NCBI RefSeq assembly: GCF_014117325.1
Contig: NZ_CP059732.1
Coordinates: forward strand, 6,709,001 to 6,773,000
DNA: 64,000 nucleotides
DNA from: Spirosoma foliorum
GTDB taxonomy: Bacteria; Bacteroidota; Bacteroidia; Cytophagales; Spirosomataceae
Direction of reading: 5' to 3'
Shown: piece after piece, positions 1 through 7,619 of the stretch
Layout: each line of letters begins with the position of its first letter
Position numbering within the stretch: the stretch's first letter is position 1
Translations under genes and position numbers: made by a program
The notes under the pieces: generated by a model
Database searches by the model: none
What the model was told of the DNA's origin: nothing
Seen by the model: only the letters and a program-made list of their open reading frames with translations

Positions 1-39
1 CTGGAGAAGGCGTTGGAGACATTGAAAGTGAATGTATGA
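1..39 (+). CDS. C-terminal end of an upstream gene (partial)
   Basis: Frame 1 is open from the first base and ends at TGA 37-39, coding for LEKALETLKVNV. This may be the tail of a gene that begins before the window. Twelve residues are too few to assign a family, and the reading could be chance. Confidence 0.35.
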   Translation: MEKALETLKVNV

Positions 40-48
40 TGTCAGATA

Positions 49-97
49 TATGATGTATGTTTAAGTGACCAAATTACCCACCTAAACATACATCATA
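49..97. repeat. Stem-loop, 15-bp perfect arms
   Basis: TATGATGTATGTTTA (49-63) is the exact reverse complement of TAAACATACATCATA (83-97), with a 19-base loop. It lies just upstream of the four-helix-bundle gene. A related CATACATCATATAT string recurs right after that gene (about 467-480), so the gene may sit between partial copies of one short repeat. There is no T tract, so terminator function is not clear. Confidence 0.5.
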
Positions 98-101
98 CCA
101 G

Positions 102-464
102 ATGAGTCAAAAAACGAATATTACGAAAGACAAAAGCTTTGCGTTTGCCATACGCATAATTAGGCTAGAGCAATACCTCCGAAAAACCAAGAGAGAAACC
201 GTTTTAAGTAAGCAATTGCTGCGAAGTGGAACCTCAGTAGGAGCAAATATCCGCGAAGGCTATAATGCGGAATCAGACGCCGATTTTATTCACAAGTTTG
301 GGATTGCTCAGAAAGAATGCGACGAAACATGTTATTGGCTAGAGTTGTTAAACGCAACAGACTATCTTGACGAAAAACAATTCCATTCCATATATGCTGA
401 TGCCGAAGCACTTCTTAAAATCATCAAGAGTATTATCTTGACCAAGAAACAAAATCGCGTTTAA
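102..464 (+). CDS. Four-helix bundle protein (S23/TIGR02436 family)
   Basis: A 120-residue protein matching the small four-helix-bundle family first known from proteins encoded in 23S rRNA intervening sequences. The family signature is visible: an N-terminal FAFAIRIIRL helix, then LSKQLLRSGTSVGANIREG, then an AQKECDETCYWLELL helix and a C-terminal LLKIIKSI helix. Free-standing copies are common in Bacteroidota genomes and their function is not established. Here it is not inside an rRNA. The start ATG is the first in the frame. It is flanked by short repeats sharing a CATACATCAT core, which could mean the gene was acquired as a small unit; that is inference. Confidence 0.85.
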   Translation: MSQKTNITKDKSFAFAIRIIRLEQYLRKTKRETVLSKQLLRSGTSVGANIREGYNAESDADFIHKFGIAQKECDETCYWLELLNATDYLDEKQFHSIYADAEALLKIIKSIILTKKQNRV

Positions 465-489
465 GCCATACATCATATATCCCTTAATC

Positions 490-789
490 ATGGCAAAGAA
501 AAAAACGAATCCCGATGAAAACGATAAACCTCGCGTTCATAAAGAACTCGAAGGTTTCGACATTCAGATTAACTCATTCGGCGAAATCACGACGAGTTTC
601 GATATCGACCGGATCAATCAGTTTCTGAACAAAACCGTTGATGATAAAAAACTTCGCCATCGCACAGATCTGAATCTGAAAGGCGATTCCACGCCGGATG
701 ATCAAGAACCTGATGAGAAAGAGGATGAGGATGATCGACTCTTCGATGAGACAGATAACGATCTGCCCGACGACATTAACCAGCGCTAA
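490..789 (+). CDS. Small acidic protein of unknown function
   Basis: A 99-residue protein I do not recognise by function. The N-terminus is Lys-rich (MAKKKTNPDE), the middle has an ordered-looking segment (FDIQINSFGEITTSFDIDRI, then NQFLNKTVDDKKLRHR), and the last third is very acidic (runs of Asp and Glu), suggesting a disordered tail. No signal peptide or membrane segment. An intrinsic terminator follows the stop codon at once, so this is the end of a transcript. The next gene starts after its own spacer. Confidence 0.7.
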   Translation: MAKKKTNPDENDKPRVHKELEGFDIQINSFGEITTSFDIDRINQFLNKTVDDKKLRHRTDLNLKGDSTPDDQEPDEKEDEDDRLFDETDNDLPDDINQR

Positions 790-828
790 AAGCCCGACCT
801 GCCAAAATGCCCGGTCGGGCTTTTTTTG
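788..828 (+). terminator. Rho-independent terminator
   Basis: AGCCCGACC (791-799) pairs with GGTCGGGCT (813-821), followed by a run of T (821-827). It overlaps the stop region of the small acidic protein gene. Confidence 0.9.
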
Positions 829-910
829 TGCCGTTTATCAGAAAAACTATTCGTGAATTGCGGGGGTTTGTGTAGTTTTCCTTTACAAATAACCACTAAC
901 AACGCTCAGT

Positions 911-1690
911 ATGTACTCTCACGAAATCGACTACAAAATCATTGGTGAAGACATCCAAATTGTAGAAATCGAACTCGACCCCAACGAAACCGTTATTGCC
1001 GAAGCTGGCTCCATGTTGTTTATGGAAGACGGTATCACCTTCGAAACCAAAATGGGGGATGGTTCGCAACCCGATCAGGGTTTTCTGGGAAAACTCCTTC
1101 AGGCTGGGTCGCGTATGGTTATGGGCGAATCGTTGTTCATGACACATTTCACGAACCGGGGTGTTGGGAAACGTAAAGTTGCTTTTTCGGCTCCCTATCC
1201 GGGTACGGTTATGCCCGTCAATCTGGCAAATGTATATGGTAATACACTCATCGTTCAGAAAGATGCTTTCCTGTGTGCAGCCCTTGGCACAAAATTGAGT
1301 ATTCAATTTAACCAACGACTGGGCGCGGGTTTCTTCGGTGGCGAAGGCTTCATCCTCGAAAAAATACAAGGTGATGGCATGGCATTCATTCATGCCGGTG
1401 GCGTTGTGATTGAACGAACCCTCAATAACGAAACGCTACGGGTCGATACGGGTTGCGTTGTTGGTTTCGAACCAAGTATCAACTTCGATATTCAGCGGGC
1501 AGGTGGCCTGCGTAGTATGGTATTCGGTGGCGAAGGCTTGTTCCTGGCTACTTTACGCGGTACGGGTAAAGTCTGGATTCAGTCGATGCCGATTTCTAAG
1601 CTGGTTCAGCGGTTATCGCCGGGCAGCGCACAAAGCCATAAAGAAGGCGGCTCTGTGTTAGGTCAGTTGGGTAATCTGTTTGAGGATTAG
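911..1690 (+). CDS. AIM24 / TIGR00266 family protein
   Basis: A 259-residue protein of the TIGR00266/AIM24 family: beta-rich, glycine-rich, with the family's opening ([28 protein letters not shown]) and the internal [22 protein letters not shown] block near residues 138-165, echoed by [20 protein letters not shown] near 200-220. The two blocks resemble each other, as expected for an internally repeated beta fold. There is no signal peptide, so it is probably cytoplasmic or peripheral. Its molecular role is not defined in bacteria. It is a single gene: a terminator precedes it and a nested palindrome follows. Confidence 0.85.
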   Translation: MYSHEIDYKIIGEDIQIVEIELDPNETVIAEAGSMLFMEDGITFETKMGDGSQPDQGFLGKLLQAGSRMVMGESLFMTHFTNRGVGKRKVAFSAPYPGTVMPVNLANVYGNTLIVQKDAFLCAALGTKLSIQFNQRLGAGFFGGEGFILEKIQGDGMAFIHAGGVVIERTLNNETLRVDTGCVVGFEPSINFDIQRAGGLRSMVFGGEGLFLATLRGTGKVWIQSMPISKLVQRLSPGSAQSHKEGGSVLGQLGNLFED

Positions 1691-1819
1691 TCTGAACCGG
1701 GATTTGTTTGATTTGACTGATTTTCTTGAATGTCCCGGCAGTCAAATATTATTTGACTGCCGGGACATTTTCTCTCAAAATCATGTTAATCACTAAAATC
1801 TGATAAATCCCGGTTCAGA
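1691..1819. repeat. Nested double palindrome between two genes
   Basis: Outer arms TCTGAACCGGGATTT (1691-1705) and AAATCCCGGTTCAGA (1805-1819) are exact reverse complements. Inside them, a perfect 17-bp hairpin, TGTCCCGGCAGTCAAAT (1731-1747) with ATTTGACTGCCGGGACA (1751-1767), has a 3-base loop. The inner hairpin is followed by ATTTTCTCTC and may terminate transcription of the AIM24 gene. The whole 129-bp unit has the shape of a REP- or MITE-like element and ends 4 bases before the next start codon. Confidence 0.8.
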
Positions 1820-1822
1820 AAT

Positions 1823-2113
1823 ATGGAAGTTATTTGCACTAACGACAATTTTGCAGCCCCTGTACTGGCGTTTTACGCGGAGTTTGGCGTACAAACCCCT
1901 AAACGCGATAAAATGTATACGGTTCGTCAGGTAAAACGGCATACTACCGGCGAAACGGGTATTTTATTGAACGAGATTAAGAATCCCGACGTGCCCGTAA
2001 AACATCCGGTTATGGGTGAAGTCTGGTTTGAACCCACGTTCAACATCAATCGGTTTGCAACATTGATGGGCCAGCCTGTACGGCAGGAAGAACTAGAAGA
2101 CGTAAACGTCTGA
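1823..2113 (+). CDS. Conserved hypothetical protein, 96 aa
   Basis: A 96-residue soluble protein without a signal peptide or membrane segment. It looks like a compact beta-rich domain: an opening MEVICTNDNF, a central MYTVRQVKRHTTGETGILL stretch, and a C-terminal EVWFEPTFNINRF. I do not recognise its function. The start lies directly against the outer arm of the nested palindrome, leaving almost no room for a separate ribosome-binding site, so the palindrome may sit in its leader. A strong hairpin follows the gene. Confidence 0.65.
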   Translation: MEVICTNDNFAAPVLAFYAEFGVQTPKRDKMYTVRQVKRHTTGETGILLNEIKNPDVPVKHPVMGEVWFEPTFNINRFATLMGQPVRQEELEDVNV

Positions 2114-2133
2114 TTTATAACCCGAATTACATC

Positions 2134-2173
2134 AACGCAAAAGCCCAGCACCAAAACGCCGGGCTTTTGCGTT
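2134..2173. terminator. Strong hairpin, probable terminator
   Basis: AACGCAAAAGCCC (2134-2146) pairs exactly with GGGCTTTTGCGTT (2161-2173), with a 14-base loop. The stem contains A4/T4, so termination could work in either direction, but there is no long T tract outside the stem. Confidence 0.7.
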
Positions 2174-2224
2174 GTTATGTCATCTGATTGATTGTCACTA
2201 CGACAACCAGACTGTTTCTCATTC

Positions 2225-2812
2225 ATGCTTAGGTATTCACTCGCTCTTTTTATTGGTCTGGTATTGGCTGCCTGTGGCAGTAATTCAGCCGACAATTATG
2301 TTCCGAAACCAAAGGGATTCCCTCGTTTCGACTTGCCCACACCAAGCTACAAACTCCTCGAGGCCACGCATCCCTATCAGTTCGAATATAACAGCATTGC
2401 CCGAATTTTACCGGATACCTTTGCCAAAGCAGAACGAGACTGGATTTTCATTAATTACCCAGCGTACCATGCCAGTGTCCAGTTAACCTATAAACCTGTC
2501 AATAATGACGTAAATCGCTTGCGGGCTATGCTTGACGATTCGTACAAACTCGCGGCTCGGCACAACATAAAAGCCTATGCGATTGAAGAGAAAAAACTCC
2601 GCTTAAAGTCAGGATTGGAAGCAAGCGTTATTGACCTGTCGGGCGAGGTGCCCAGCCAGGTGCAGTTTATCACGACGGATTCAACGAAGCATTTCTTACG
2701 CGGAGCACTGTACTTCAACACCGCAACTGAAAACGACTCACTGCAACCCGTTATTCAATATATTCGCAAAGACATATTGCATCTGTTGAACACCCTGAAA
2801 TGGAGAAAGTAA
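2225..2812 (+). CDS. gldD: Gliding motility lipoprotein GldD
   Basis: A lipoprotein of 195 residues from the preferred start. The open frame begins at 2192, but the ATG at 2225 gives a clean lipoprotein signal (MLRYSLALFIGLVLAACGS, Cys in a LAAC lipobox), so I use it. The mature part carries the GldD pattern: YVPKPKGFPRFDLPTPSYK, YQFEYNSIARI, WIFINYPAYHASVQLTYKPV and a C-terminal LRGALYFNTATENDS block. In Flavobacterium, GldD is needed for gliding and for type IX secretion; it is anchored in the envelope. The type IX sorting domains encoded further along in this window fit its presence. It precedes a cytochrome gene by 11 bases and may be cotranscribed with it. Confidence 0.88.
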   Translation: MLRYSLALFIGLVLAACGSNSADNYVPKPKGFPRFDLPTPSYKLLEATHPYQFEYNSIARILPDTFAKAERDWIFINYPAYHASVQLTYKPVNNDVNRLRAMLDDSYKLAARHNIKAYAIEEKKLRLKSGLEASVIDLSGEVPSQVQFITTDSTKHFLRGALYFNTATENDSLQPVIQYIRKDILHLLNTLKWRK

Positions 2813-2823
2813 ATTGATTTACG

Positions 2824-3267
2824 ATGAGCGAATTACGATTTACGATTTGCCGGACATTGATCCTGGCTTTATTTGCGCTTTCAGCGGCTAATGCGCAAAC
2901 CAGGAAACCCGCAGTTAAGGCTCCCCCTAAACCTGCTGCCGTAGCGACTAAATCGCCGGGACAGCTCATCTACGAGCAAAACTGCCTGACCTGTCACCAA
3001 ACAAATGGCTCTGGCGTACCGAATCTAAACCCACCTCTACGTGGTACCGATTGGGTCCTAGGCGACAAAACCCGACTCATCAATGTATTGCTGAAAGGCT
3101 TACAAGGCCAGGAGATTGAAGGGGATATGTACGACAATGCTATGCCTGCTCATGACTTTCTAACCGACGTTCAAATTGCTGACGTATTGACCTACATACG
3201 AAGCAGTTTTGGCAACAAGGCCGACGCTATTACAGCCGATGAAGTTAAGACCGCACGGGGGAAATAG
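2824..3267 (+). CDS. Secreted c-type cytochrome
   Basis: A 147-residue protein with an N-terminal signal peptide (hydrophobic ICRTLILALFALSAANAQ), a Lys/Pro-rich linker, and one haem-binding motif CLTCH near residues 57-61. Downstream, NLNPPLRGTDWVLGD and DNAMPAHDFLTDVQIADVLTYIR are typical of class I cytochrome c, the Met in AMPAH being a likely axial ligand. It would act in the periplasm as an electron carrier; the partner is not shown by context. It lies 11 bases after gldD on the same strand and ends at a bidirectional terminator. Confidence 0.88.
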   Translation: MSELRFTICRTLILALFALSAANAQTRKPAVKAPPKPAAVATKSPGQLIYEQNCLTCHQTNGSGVPNLNPPLRGTDWVLGDKTRLINVLLKGLQGQEIEGDMYDNAMPAHDFLTDVQIADVLTYIRSSFGNKADAITADEVKTARGK

Positions 3268-3273
3268 TTTTTC

Positions 3274-3326
3274 TGTTTCAGGTTCACGGTTCCAGCCAAT
3301 AAACTTGAAACCTTGAACCTGAAACA
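3274..3326. terminator. Bidirectional terminator-like hairpin between convergent genes
   Basis: TGTTTCAGGTTCA (3274-3286) pairs exactly with TGAACCTGAAACA (3314-3326). It sits between the cytochrome gene (plus) and the carboxyltransferase gene (minus), which converge here. Confidence 0.65.
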
Positions 3327-3331
3327 AACTC

Positions 3332-4942
3332 TTACGTTTGAATCACGCCCACCGAGAAAGATTTCGTGATAGGCGCATGGTTGGCTGCGGCAATCCCTTC
3401 GGAGAGAATTTGTCGGGTTTGAAGCGGGTCAATAACGGCATCGACCCAAAGACGTGCAGCTGCGTAGTAAGGCGATAGTTGCGCGTTGTATTGGTCTGTA
3501 ATCTTGGTCAACTGAGCCTGTTCTTCCTCAGGTGTCATGGGTTGGCCTTTCGCTTTCTGAGCTGCTACCTGAATTTGAAGTAGTGTTTTAGCAGCCGATG
3601 CTCCACTCATAACAGCCATTTTCGCCGTAGGCCAGGCAAGCATCAGGCGTGGGTCATACGCTTTCCCACACATGGCATAATTGCCCGCGCCATACGAGTT
3701 TCCGATAACAACTGTAAACTTCGGCACTACAGAATTAGCCATAGCACTCACCATTTTGGCACCGTCCTTAATAATACCGCCCTGTTCGGCGCGGCTACCG
3801 ACCATAAAGCCCGAAACGTCCTGCAAAAACACTAAGGGAATCCGCTTCTGGTTGCAATTCATAATAAATCGGGCTGCTTTATCGGCAGCATCGCCGTAAA
3901 TAACCCCACCCATCTGCATTTCGACGGGCTGCCCCGCTCGACCTTTAGCCTTTACTACTTTACGCTGATTCGCTACGATTCCCACGGCCCACCCATCGAT
4001 TCGAGCATAACCGCACAAGAGTGATTGACCGTAACCGGGTTTATACGCATCGAACTCCGAGTTATCCACAAGTCTATCCACAATTTCCTGCATATCGTAA
4101 GGTTTTACACGATCGGAAGGTAAAATCTGGTAGATTTCTTCAGGATCTTTAGCGGGAAGAGCTGGTGTAACGCGATTGAAACCTGCCGTTTCGTGATGGC
4201 CAAGTTTATCGAAAATTCGCTTGATCGCATCCAGGCAACTTTTGTCATCTGGGTACTTGTTATCGACAACTCCAGAAATATCGGTATGGGTCGTAGCGCC
4301 ACCAAGGGTTTCCGCATCGACATCTTCGCCAATAGACGCTTTTACCAGATAGGGTCCAGCCAGAAAAATAGAGCCAGTTCCCTCAACTATCAACGCTTCG
4401 TCAGACATGATGGGCAAGTAAGCGCCACCCGCCACACAACTGCCCATTATGGCCGCCACCTGCAAAATACCCATTGCCGAGAGGTGGGCGTTGTTGCGGA
4501 ATGTCCGCCCAAAGTGTTCCTTATCGGCGAAAACCTCATCCTGCAAGGGCAGATAAACACCAGCGCTGTCAACAAGATAGATAATCGGCAGGTGATTCTC
4601 CATCGCTATTTCCTGCGCGCGGAGGTTCTTCTTCGCCGTAATTGGAAACCAGGCCCCGGCTTTTACCGTAGCATCGTTAGCTACAATAACACAGTGTCGG
4701 CCCGACACATACCCAATTCCTACGACCACTCCACCCGACGGGCAACCACCGTGCTCGGCATACATGCCTTCGCCGGTAAATAGGCCAATTTCAACAAACG
4801 GCTTATCTGGATCGGTGAGATAAGCAATCCGTTCGCGAGCGGTCAGTTTACCCTTCCGATGCTGGTCTTCAATTTTTTTCGAGCCACCACCAAGCTGAGT
4901 TTGAGCGGTTCGTTGGGCGAGTTCGTCGAGAAGAGGTTGCAT
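3332..4942 (-). CDS. Acyl-CoA carboxylase carboxyltransferase (beta) subunit, MccB-like
   Basis: A biotin-dependent carboxyltransferase that moves CO2 from carboxybiotin to an acyl-CoA. The start at 4942 (MQPLLDELAQRTAQTQLGGG) gives 536 residues, the usual length for methylcrotonyl-CoA carboxylase beta; the open frame extends to 5035 but the extra 31 residues read through a palindromic repeat and are unlikely. Visible motifs: the KLTARERIAYL opening, AEHGGCPSGGVVVGIGYVSG, the oxyanion-forming VAGGAYLP and NSYGAGNYAMCG, and the C-terminal YYAAARLWVDAVIDPLQTR. The MccB form is favoured by the ANDATVKAGAWFPITAKKN and SAGVYLPLQ segments, but propionyl-CoA use cannot be excluded. No biotin carboxylase subunit is adjacent, so its partner is encoded elsewhere. 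Confidence 0.9.
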   Translation of the reverse strand: MQPLLDELAQRTAQTQLGGGSKKIEDQHRKGKLTARERIAYLTDPDKPFVEIGLFTGEGMYAEHGGCPSGGVVVGIGYVSGRHCVIVANDATVKAGAWFPITAKKNLRAQEIAMENHLPIIYLVDSAGVYLPLQDEVFADKEHFGRTFRNNAHLSAMGILQVAAIMGSCVAGGAYLPIMSDEALIVEGTGSIFLAGPYLVKASIGEDVDAETLGGATTHTDISGVVDNKYPDDKSCLDAIKRIFDKLGHHETAGFNRVTPALPAKDPEEIYQILPSDRVKPYDMQEIVDRLVDNSEFDAYKPGYGQSLLCGYARIDGWAVGIVANQRKVVKAKGRAGQPVEMQMGGVIYGDAADKAARFIMNCNQKRIPLVFLQDVSGFMVGSRAEQGGIIKDGAKMVSAMANSVVPKFTVVIGNSYGAGNYAMCGKAYDPRLMLAWPTAKMAVMSGASAAKTLLQIQVAAQKAKGQPMTPEEEQAQLTKITDQYNAQLSPYYAAARLWVDAVIDPLQTRQILSEGIAAANHAPITKSFSVGVIQT

Positions 4943-4958
4943 ACATTGGGAATTATAT

Positions 4959-5053
4959 GTAGAGACGCAACCCTTTGCGTCTCCTGACCGGATGGCTTTG
5001 GCTAGCGCATAAGAGACGCAAAGAGATTGCCGCACCGACGGACCGGTCTCTAC
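4959..5053. repeat. GTAGAGAC-bounded palindromic element
   Basis: The element is bounded by GTAGAGAC (4959-4966) and its reverse complement GTCTCTAC (5046-5053). Inside are AGAGACGCAA with TTTGCGTCTC (4961-4982) and a further AAGAGACGCAAAG copy (5011-5023). It overlaps the last bases of the MlaD gene and fills the spacer to the carboxyltransferase start. The layout is that of a dispersed REP/MITE-like element; dispersal in the genome cannot be tested here. Confidence 0.7.
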
Positions 5054-6042
5054 TTTTTAGCAGAATCCGCAGGAGTAACGGTTGTAATGGTCGTGCTGGC
5101 CGTCGGGGCAACGTACGGTTTTTCTTTCTTGCCAAAGACTGAAAACTGTACGTACCGTTTAGGATGCTCACGCAGATCGGTTAACAGTTTTTCCAGGCTG
5201 GCAGCGGTCTTATTAACGTTGCTATAAAGTGCTTCGTCGGAAGTCAGTTTACCTAACGAACCGCGTCCGTTGTTGACATCGGTCAAAATCCGTTGTAACC
5301 CTTCGACCGTTTTGTTTACCGTGCCAAGCGTTTGCTTCAATTGCAAGCCTTGCAGCGAATCGGCGAAGGTATCGGCTTTGGCCAGAATGGGCTTGAGTTG
5401 CTTCTCGGTTTCGACCAATGAAGCGGCCAAATGGCTTACACTGGCCAACGTTGCTTTCAGACCGGCCCGATTTTCGGCAATGGTTAAATCGAGTGTTTTC
5501 ACACCAGCATCGGCACTTTTCAACGTCTGATTCAGCATAACACCTGTTTGATCAAACTGACTAACAACACGGTTCAACTGGTAGGTCAGCGAATCTACAT
5601 TGTTCAGAACGGGGAGTGTTTTCTCCTTAATCAGCGCCGACAAGCCCGTTTCTTTAACAGCCAGTAACATGCCACCGTCTTCGAGTTCAGGCTTTTGAGG
5701 ATCTATGGTTAGTTGAATCAACTTACCGCCCAACAAACCGTCATCGACTAAAATAGCTCTTGTTCCTTGTGTAACGCGAATGTCTTTTCGAAGCTCTACC
5801 GTAACCAGAAGCTTATTCCCTTTATTCTGTAAAATTTCTATGGATTTAACCCGCCCTACCGATAAGCCATTGATTCTGACTGGATTAGAAGGCACTAATC
5901 CATCGATATTATCATAAACAACCCGGTATTTATTTGTTGAATTAAAAAAATCCGAACCCTTTAGAAATCGAAATCCAAAGTAGAACATCGCCAGGGAGAC
6001 GACAGCTAATAAACCTACTTTTACTTCCTGCGAAACTTTCAT
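5050..6042 (-). CDS. MlaD/MCE family lipid-transport protein
   Basis: A 330-residue protein with one N-terminal membrane anchor (KVGLLAVVSLAMFYFGFRFL) and an MCE domain at about residues 35-115, including IDGLVPSNPVRINGLSVGRV and GLLGGKLIQLTID. The rest is a long helical, coiled-coil region followed by a Pro/Thr-rich tail. Family members are periplasmic, inner-membrane-anchored substrate-binding parts of ABC lipid transporters that keep outer-membrane lipid asymmetry. The start ATG at 6042 (MKVSQEVKVG) is preferred over the upstream in-frame ATG at 6081 because it places the anchor at the true N-terminus. The MlaE/MlaF partners are not in the window. It shares strand with the amidase gene upstream. 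Confidence 0.88.
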   Translation of the reverse strand: MKVSQEVKVGLLAVVSLAMFYFGFRFLKGSDFFNSTNKYRVVYDNIDGLVPSNPVRINGLSVGRVKSIEILQNKGNKLLVTVELRKDIRVTQGTRAILVDDGLLGGKLIQLTIDPQKPELEDGGMLLAVKETGLSALIKEKTLPVLNNVDSLTYQLNRVVSQFDQTGVMLNQTLKSADAGVKTLDLTIAENRAGLKATLASVSHLAASLVETEKQLKPILAKADTFADSLQGLQLKQTLGTVNKTVEGLQRILTDVNNGRGSLGKLTSDEALYSNVNKTAASLEKLLTDLREHPKRYVQFSVFGKKEKPYVAPTASTTITTVTPADSAKK

Positions 6043-6212
6043 GCGTTGTGTGAAGGTGAACCGCCCGTTGGGCTGTACCAACCAGATTGGTTAGACGTAT
6101 AACCAACTTTTGAGTCCATTTGTCCCGAAAAGTCAGGAATTTAGTGAAGCGCCTGTGTTATGTACTCTAAGTATATCGTATACCTGCCCAACTCAATCTA
6201 TTGCGCAACTCC

Positions 6213-7121
6213 CTACCCTCCTGCTTCAATCTCTTCTTTATAGCGTAGAAATGCTTTATAAATAGCGTCGGTCATTTCATCCTGGCCCTCTTCTGATCGT
6301 AAATAATCCTCTTCATCAGGATTGGTCAGGTACCCACTTTCAATCAGTACGCTGGGCATCGTTGTTTTCCAGAGTACAATAAAACCAGCCTGTTTAACGC
6401 CATTACTTTTTCGGCTGGCGTTGTACCGAAAGCTACGCTCCAGTTTTTCGGCAAAATTAATACTACTTTCAATGAACGCATGTTGGTAATTAGCCAGCAT
6501 GATGGTCGCTAAAGGCGAGTTGGGGTCAAATCCTTTATAGGTCTGCTGGTAATTTTTTTCCTGCAGAATAACCGCGTTTTCACGTCGGGCTACATCCAGA
6601 TTACTTTGGGTTCTGTGTAAGCCCAGCGTGTACGTTTCGGTACCATATACCCGGCTACTCGATGGGCTGGCATTGCAGTGAATAGAGATAAATAAATCGG
6701 CCCGATTTCGGTTGGCGATAGCACCACGCTCATATAAATCAACAAAATGATCGGATGATCGCGTATAAATAACCCGAACATTTGGATGCTTCTCCTTAAT
6801 TTTCCGCCCTAATTGCAGAATTAGGTTTAGGTTGATCGTTTTTTCTTTAGCATAACGACCATGTGTGCCAGGATCTTTACCCCCATGACCCGCATCCAGC
6901 ACAATAGTGCGGAGTTGGTTGGGGGCATTACTCGTCGACGAAGTTGTTTCGGTATCCTGAGATCCAACCCGGCGAATGGTGTCCTGTTTTAGCTCAGAAA
7001 CTAAAAAATCGGGCGTAGTTAAGGCGAGTAGAGGAACTACTGCCAAAACCAGCGTTGTCATTATTCCGGGAGCCGGCAGGTTCATGGGTTTAATAATATT
7101 TAACAGCCGAAATCGTCTCAA
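6213..7121 (-). CDS. N-acetylmuramoyl-L-alanine amidase (Amidase_3)
   Basis: A zinc amidase that cleaves the bond between MurNAc and the L-Ala of the peptidoglycan stem. The 302-residue protein has a hydrophobic N-terminus (IMTTLVLAVVPLLALT), a Ser/Thr-rich linker, then the catalytic domain from about residue 70: TIVLDAGHGGKDPG (zinc His), AKEKTINLNLILQLG (zinc Glu), YTRSSDHFVDLYERGAIANR, LFISIHCNA (zinc His), and MPSVLIESGYLTN (catalytic Glu). The ATG at 7085 (MNLPAPGIMT) is an equally good start and would leave more room for the divergent lptD promoter; only 23 bases separate 7121 from the plus-strand frame. Confidence 0.92.
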   Translation of the reverse strand: MRRFRLLNIIKPMNLPAPGIMTTLVLAVVPLLALTTPDFLVSELKQDTIRRVGSQDTETTSSTSNAPNQLRTIVLDAGHGGKDPGTHGRYAKEKTINLNLILQLGRKIKEKHPNVRVIYTRSSDHFVDLYERGAIANRNRADLFISIHCNASPSSSRVYGTETYTLGLHRTQSNLDVARRENAVILQEKNYQQTYKGFDPNSPLATIMLANYQHAFIESSINFAEKLERSFRYNASRKSNGVKQAGFIVLWKTTMPSVLIESGYLTNPDEEDYLRSEEGQDEMTDAIYKAFLRYKEEIEAGG

Positions 7122-7144
7122 AGCAATAGGTAGGATAACTGTTC

Positions 7145-7618
7145 ATGGATACCTTTGTAAGCCATAGACTTAACGGACTTTTGGCAAATATAATTTTTTT
7201 AATAAACTCAAAAAAAGCATACTTTATTTTGTGGTTCTCACGCACACGACCGATATGGATACAGACTGTTGTTAGTCTTGTCCTACTATTGTGTACGCTT
7301 AACGTGCTAGGTCAGGGTAAGCCATCAACTCAAAAAAGAACCACTCCCGCCACAACCACTCCTCGCTCGCAAACAGCGGTTTCGCAGGAGAGTGATCTGG
7401 AACGGGAGCTTAATCAGAAATCGTCTGTTCCCAATCGCCTTGGTCCTAGTCCATCTAAAAAGAATAGCGTACCCTCCAATACAGTTCAGTCAACCAGTAG
7501 CGATACCACTCAGTCTCGTCCAGTTGTTGCCTCCAGTGATTCAATACGATTTGACTCATTAAAGGCAATTCGGTTTCAAGTGTCAAAACTGACTCCTTCG
7601 AGGTATTCAGCTGGCTAA
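7145..7618 (+). CDS. lptD: N-terminal part of LptD, separated by an apparent frameshift
   Basis: A 157-residue frame with a signal peptide (IQTVVSLVLLLCTLNVLGQ) followed by a Ser/Thr/Gln-rich linker, ending at TAA 7616-7618. Nothing in it is a complete domain. The next frame, in the +1 register, opens after a stop at 7590-7592 and carries the LptD body without a signal peptide. Joining the two registers anywhere between about 7593 and 7615 gives one continuous protein with a signal peptide, Pro/Ser-rich linker and LptD domains. The annotated ATG gives about 35 residues before the signal; a TTG at 7229 would be a more natural signal-peptide start. An indel or a sequence error are both possible. 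Confidence 0.7.
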   Translation: MDTFVSHRLNGLLANIIFLINSKKAYFILWFSRTRPIWIQTVVSLVLLLCTLNVLGQGKPSTQKRTTPATTTPRSQTAVSQESDLERELNQKSSVPNRLGPSPSKKNSVPSNTVQSTSSDTTQSRPVVASSDSIRFDSLKAIRFQVSKLTPSRYSAG

Positions 7619-7619
7619 C

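Noticed and set aside
896..1393. Open minus-strand frame of 165 codons
   Set aside because: Shadow of the AIM24-family gene; no family resemblance, and the plus frame has clear motifs.
4193..4783. Open plus-strand frame of 196 codons
   Set aside because: Antisense to the carboxyltransferase gene, which shows all family motifs.
4959..5053. Repeat near the MlaD gene as a tRNA or other RNA gene
   Set aside because: The pairing is a simple palindrome without a cloverleaf or conserved RNA motif.
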